Below are positions 59,901 to 64,000 of a stretch of DNA of 64,000 nt, in pieces. Position numbers and translations under genes: made by a program. Within the stretch, counting starts at the first letter, position 1. Each line of letters opens with the position of its first letter. This DNA is from Ascidia mentula (taxonomy: Eukaryota > Chordata > Ascidiacea > Phlebobranchia > Ascidiidae), in contig OX387200.1 in the NCBI GenBank assembly GCA_947561715.1, positions 5,334,501 through 5,398,500 on the forward strand, written 5' to 3'. The notes below the pieces were generated by a model. The model was not told the origin of the DNA. It ran no database searches and worked only from the letters and a program-made list of their open reading frames with translations.

Positions 59901-60545
59901 TCCCCAAGTGCGGACAGTGGATCACGCGGCGCTTCAGCCCGGCCAAATTCGATTGGTGGATTCAATCCTATTGCAATTGCTAATTCAGGAAACTTCGTAT
60001 CGATTACGTAATTATTATTGAAAGCCGAAGCGCCGCAGCAAGCCAAGTAGCTCAAGCGGAGATTGAGACTGTAAGAGAAAGAGGGCAAGATGACCTTTTC
60101 TGGTAACATTTTCCGAGTTTTGTTTACACAAGGTGTAGGAGGTCATACTTTGCACACTTTTGTACTGCGTGATCGACGTAGTGTTATGCAAAAAAAATGC
60201 AAAAGTAACTCGAACAAAAAAAAATACAAGTTGCCCAAAGTAATAGAACAGGGTAAACTGGTGTTATTATATCTGATTAGACATAATCTCTGAGAGATTT
60301 ATGTCAATCACGTTGACCATTACAAGCAAAACGTATATGGCAAAACCCAAGGATAGCATATATGTGCTTCGTGTCGTAGGCCTACATGTGGATAAACATT
60401 TTTCCTCTTTGAGTGCAATTGCGCTGGAGTGGACACTTTCTAACTCTTCGAAACGTTTCAAGCATTCGCAGACTGGAGAGCATGATCACCATGGACTGCT
60501 TTGGAGAAATGGATTTAGATCAGTGAATCGTTTTAATTTGACATC
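53907..60545. other. Intergenic, no gene recognised
   Basis: 6.6 kb between the secreted-protein gene and the tRNA. It begins with the presumed 3' UTR (AATAAA at 54358-54363), contains a hAT-like short element at 56450-56581 and a small inverted repeat (GCGGCGCTTC at 59926-59940 against GAAGCGCCGC near 60025-60037). Open frames such as 55709-55996, 57708-58070 and 59000-59338 show no family motif. Confidence 0.45.
56450..56581. mobile_element. Possible hAT-like MITE, 132 bp
   Basis: The left end CAATGGTGCTCAAAAATTTT, followed by a ccatggacc tract, and the right end ggttgaaaatccctg are typical of hAT-type ends. The two ends match only loosely (about 8 of 13), and no 8-bp target duplication is visible, so the call is weak. 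Confidence 0.35.
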
Positions 60546-60628
60546 ACTGGGTTGGCCGAGTGGTTAAGGCGTTGGACTTAAGTTCCAATGGACGTATGTC
60601 CGCGTGGGTTCAAACCCCACACCCAGTA
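60546..60628 (+). tRNA. trnL-UAA: tRNA-Leu (anticodon UAA)
   Basis: 83 bases folding as a type II tRNA. The acceptor stem is ACTGGGT/ACCCAGT with discriminator A. The A box is TGGCCGAGTGG. The anticodon stem is TTGGA/TCCAA with loop CTTAAGT, so the anticodon is TAA, reading UUA. A long variable arm (TGGACGTATGTCC) and T arm GTGGG/CCCAC with loop TTCAAAC follow. There is no intron, and CCA is not encoded. A TTTTT run at 60631-60635 is the Pol III terminator. Typical of animal cytosolic tRNA-Leu(UAA). Confidence 0.97.
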
Positions 60629-60630
60629 TA

Positions 60631-60635
60631 TTTTT
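60631..60635 (+). terminator. Pol III terminator of tRNA-Leu
   Basis: Run of five T directly after the tRNA. Confidence 0.8.
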
Positions 60636-60928
60636 CAATGAAATATTAGATTTAAATTTACAGTAACCCGGACATTCTACAAAACAAAACAACGTCTCAC
60701 ACGCAAGTGTAGTAAATTATTAGATGTATTTAATAGATTAACAAACAAAATATAGCTGAAAAGAATTGGCTTTGCGAAAATGTTTTCATATATTTTGTTT
60801 TTTACCACTTTGTGGTAGTTAGTGGTCAAGTGTGGTACTCGCGGGAATTTCTATCAATGAAAGCAAAACTTTGTTTTACGTAGTAACTGGATTTTATTAC
60901 ACCGGTAGACCTGTACGAGCTTATTGAT

Positions 60929-63900
60929 ATGTCAAAACGTGTGAGATTTGACGAAGATGCTATAACTGCAAAACTTGGTCGATACGAATCAGAGAATCAA
61001 CCATCGTCTTCGAAGGTTTGTCCCCCAACTTTTTTAATTTTAAGAATTACGATTTTTTGTTCTTTTACCGATAATTCAGTTGTATAATATATTTTAACAG
61101 GAATATGCAAAAACTGGACCTGGATCCAGATTTAAGGTAAGTTGACACTTTCAGCCTGTGACAAAGTTTATATATTTTTGGTCTTTTTTTGCTGTTTTTG
61201 CACATAGGAAGATCACAGTCTTGATAGTGATGAAGAGGATGAAAATGATGAAAAGAAAGAAGAACAGTTTGATAAGCTAACAGAAGAAGACGTTGAAGGT
61301 ACAGTACAACAAGTTGCTGTTTCAAAGTCTCTATGGGGCCCACCCAGATTGGAAAGTTTGTGGTTTGACCGCAGGATCTGTTTTTCGCCATCATTTGGGC
61401 CAACATTTGACGATATTATGGTATTATTTTTCCAATCACCATTGTTATATTGCACAAGGCACAAAATTAAAATAAAAGACACAACGTATAGCAAGTGCTC
61501 CTGTGCACACAATCCTTTTCATGATCTGAGTCTTATGGTTATGATGTCAGGGGCATGACTGTATGAATGTTGTGAACAGGCGCAGAAGATGATGAGGGAG
61601 AGGATCCATATGAAAATGAAGATGGGCCAAGGATCACTCCATTCAATCTTAAAGAGGAAATGGAGGAAGGGGACTTCGATAAAATGGGGCATTACCACTT
61701 TAAAAAGGATAAAGAAATACACGACAATTGGCTAGACAACATTGACTGGGTATTCTTTTGTGTATGCCATTTTAAATACATATATTGCTCTAGCGTCGTT
61801 ATCTTTCACAAAAATCAATACAAAATATTGATATAAATTAACAAAAAACTATATATATTATTTTACTACATATACCTTTTTGATTGTGGAAAGGGGCAAA
61901 TGATTAATTATTCAATGATAAATATTTGTATACATATATTACCATGCATTATGCGGATAAATTTGAAGGTGAAAGTAAAGAAGGTCAAAAAACAGCAAGA
62001 TGTGAATATGAGCAGTGATGAAGAAGGTCCCAGTGATTTCGATGAAGTGAAGGTAATAAAAATGTTTTTGTTTAAAAATGTTTTCAATTTAAACGAATGT
62101 AGTTTATATAATTGTTTTCCGCAAAATAAAGAAACTGCTAGTCCAGTACCGTAAGGGCGTATATACGGAATTTTGTCTAAAAGGTTTCAGTAACAGCCAA
62201 TTACATTCGATGATAGGTTCTCAAAGAAATGGTGCAGCTTCTCGAGAAAGGAGAAACGGTGAGTGCTGGTCTTCGCCGTCTCGGTGGAAAGGAGAAATTG
62301 AAGAAAAGTAATCGACAGAGATTATGGAGAAGAGATAAAACATATGATCTTGAAGCGAAAGACGAGAAAGAACAGAAACCAAGTAAGTGATTGTGAAGGT
62401 TTTCTGTTTTCAAGAATTGGTTGAATGCAGAAAGTTGCAAATACTGCGCTGTTGCTGGTCAAGATAGAACAGCATTACTTTAGCTGTGCATGCTGCACAT
62501 TGCACAACTACCCCCTTAAAAGTTACCATCTATGCTTGGTGTTGTTGCTCGTTCTGTCGGATTTTATTGTTCAACAAACTGGGGTTTGGTGAAAGCTTTG
62601 AGCTGTGATTGTTTTTTGGCCTTTATGTAAAGGGGAAGAACCACTGATAAGAGTTTAAAAAGTTAGCTGAAGTGTGTTATTTGCATCTTTGTATTGTTAA
62701 TATAATTATAAAATTAAGAATAAAATTTAAAATTTTTTATTTGGAGTGAGTATTTTTTTTAAAATTCACTATGTGTTTGCAGAGGATGAACAGGCAGAGG
62801 AAGAAAGAAAGAAAAAGTTTCTTGAACTAACAGAACTTGCTGATCAAATGGCTGGAGCTGGGCATTACGACATTTACTCCGACACATTTGAGAAGTTGCA
62901 ATACAAACTAAATTCGGTAATATATGTTCATTGCCTGTAAATGTTTTCATGCAATTATACAGAATGTTTCAGTTGCTTATTATATATCTGTATTGGACTC
63001 TGGTTACAATCCTTCGCAGTAGATACATTTGCCAAGGATCAAGACTTAGTTTGAATGATGTCTTTATTGCTTGTAACCCATTGTACGAAGTAATATTAAT
63101 ATTAGAGGTCGTTTTGCACTTGCTGTCAAATCTTTTTTACGTTAGACTTACGATTTGTTAATTCTCAGTTGAATGTGTCAAAATCGTCGGCTATACCTGA
63201 GGGAGCTGATGCGGATGACGCTCTGGACATATTTGCAGATGACATCGACTCAGATCACTCGAAAGTAGCTCCTTCCTCCAAGGATAACAACACAAACGGT
63301 GTGTTGTGATTTCAAATTATTATTCGTGTGATTTTCTACACTCAGTGGGAAAATAGGATAAGTGACTGTCAGCTTGTTAGGAAGTAATGAAAAACAAATT
63401 TGTGAATCGAATTATTTGTGAAGGTGAAGCATATATTGGTAAGCTGCAGACAGGGTGTGCACATGAAGCATATATTTCTACCACTACCTAGAGTACATGG
63501 TTTGGCAAATCATGCAGTAGCATTTTGACTTGTTGATACAAATACAGTTTAGCTTATTCAACATGCCGCTCCCACAAAATTTTCCAAATCAAATCAAATC
63601 ATGTTTATTTTGCAAAAAAAGCAACTACGTAGATGAACCAATGTTCCTTTGTTTAAACTCATGGAATAGGATTTGTGTGGAAAGTTGTATCTAAGCTGAT
63701 TCATGTGATTTTTGTGCAGGGGCCGACGATGACTCCGTAAAGTGGGAATACAAGTGGAAGGCGGACGCTGACGAGACGTACGGACCTTTCACCTCACAAC
63801 AGATGGCCGTAAGTCCTTACATCCCATTTTTGTGCTAACATGCAGCCTTTAACAAATTTCGAAACTTCTTATTCACAGGAATGGAAGGGGGAGGGATTCT

Positions 63901-63989
63901 TTACTGCCGAAGTAAAAGTTCGTAAAATAAGCGAAACCGGCGCCCCGTTCTACGACGCCAAGAGAATCGACTTCGACCTCTACGACTGA
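60929..63989 (+). CDS. CD2BP2: CD2BP2 / U5-52K homologue, GYF-domain spliceosome protein
   Basis: Ten exons: 60929-61015, 61101-61136, 61208-61298, 61580-61749, 61969-62052, 62217-62382, 62783-62916, 63169-63298, 63720-63808 and 63879-63989. All phases agree and give 365 residues (human about 341). Family blocks in order: N-terminal KRVRFDED; an acidic region; RITPFNLKEEMEEGDFD; the diagnostic DNWLDNIDW; a helical region with LLEKGETVSAGLRRLGG; LADQMAGAGHYDIYSDT; and a C-terminal GYF domain. The GYF domain (about residues 306-365) has WEYKW, YGPF (320-323) and EGFF, and ends KRIDFDLYD. The protein is a component of the U5 snRNP/tri-snRNP; its N-terminal half binds other U5 proteins and the GYF domain binds proline-rich ligands such as those in SmB or CD2. 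The exon 5 acceptor (tttgaag) has a weak pyrimidine tract and is chosen by frame and the VKVKK homology. Lies 300 bases downstream of tRNA-Leu, same strand. Confidence 0.96.
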
Positions 63990-64000
63990 ATGACGTCATA

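Overview
This is eukaryotic, animal nuclear DNA. It is roughly 40% GC, the protein-coding genes are split by GT-AG (and two GC-AG) introns, and proteins can only be recovered by joining short exons. Family assignments (coronin, Yippee-like, CD2BP2/GYF, beta-1,3-glycosyltransferase) are metazoan. Fairly short introns and a gene roughly every 10 kb would suit a compact invertebrate genome such as a tunicate, but nothing here settles the species.

Layout. (1) 763-2163 (+): a four-exon gene for a small basic protein I do not recognise, followed by a hAT-type MITE at 2220-2375. (2) 8382-18295 (-): a Yippee-like (YPEL1-4 type) zinc-binding protein in four exons, with a 7.2 kb last intron. (3) 22640-27614 (+): a 12-exon coronin, divergent from YPEL across a 4.3 kb intergenic region, with two GC-AG introns. 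(4) 33092-38774 (-): a multi-exon type II membrane beta-1,3-glycosyltransferase (GT31), convergent with coronin; its first exon was not found. (5) 38.8-52.2 kb: mostly non-coding, with an insertion at 45330-45773 made of a perfect 104-bp inverted repeat flanked by a 16-bp duplication. (6) 52472-53906 (+): a TATA-driven two-exon gene for an unrecognised secreted basic protein. (7) 60546-60628 (+): tRNA-Leu(UAA). (8) 60929-63989 (+): CD2BP2/U5-52K, a spliceosomal GYF-domain protein, in ten exons.

The genes do not form a pathway; they are ordinary independent eukaryotic loci (actin dynamics, splicing, Golgi glycosylation, a secreted factor, translation).

The most notable finding is RNA-level. 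A complete type I hammerhead ribozyme can be read at 33819-33871 on the + strand, antisense within an intron of the glycosyltransferase gene. A decayed homologue lies at 9513-9565 in the YPEL intron, and a weaker hammerhead-like core sits inside the inverted-repeat insertion at 45.7 kb. The octamer TGACGTCA also occurs 16 times, where about one is expected.
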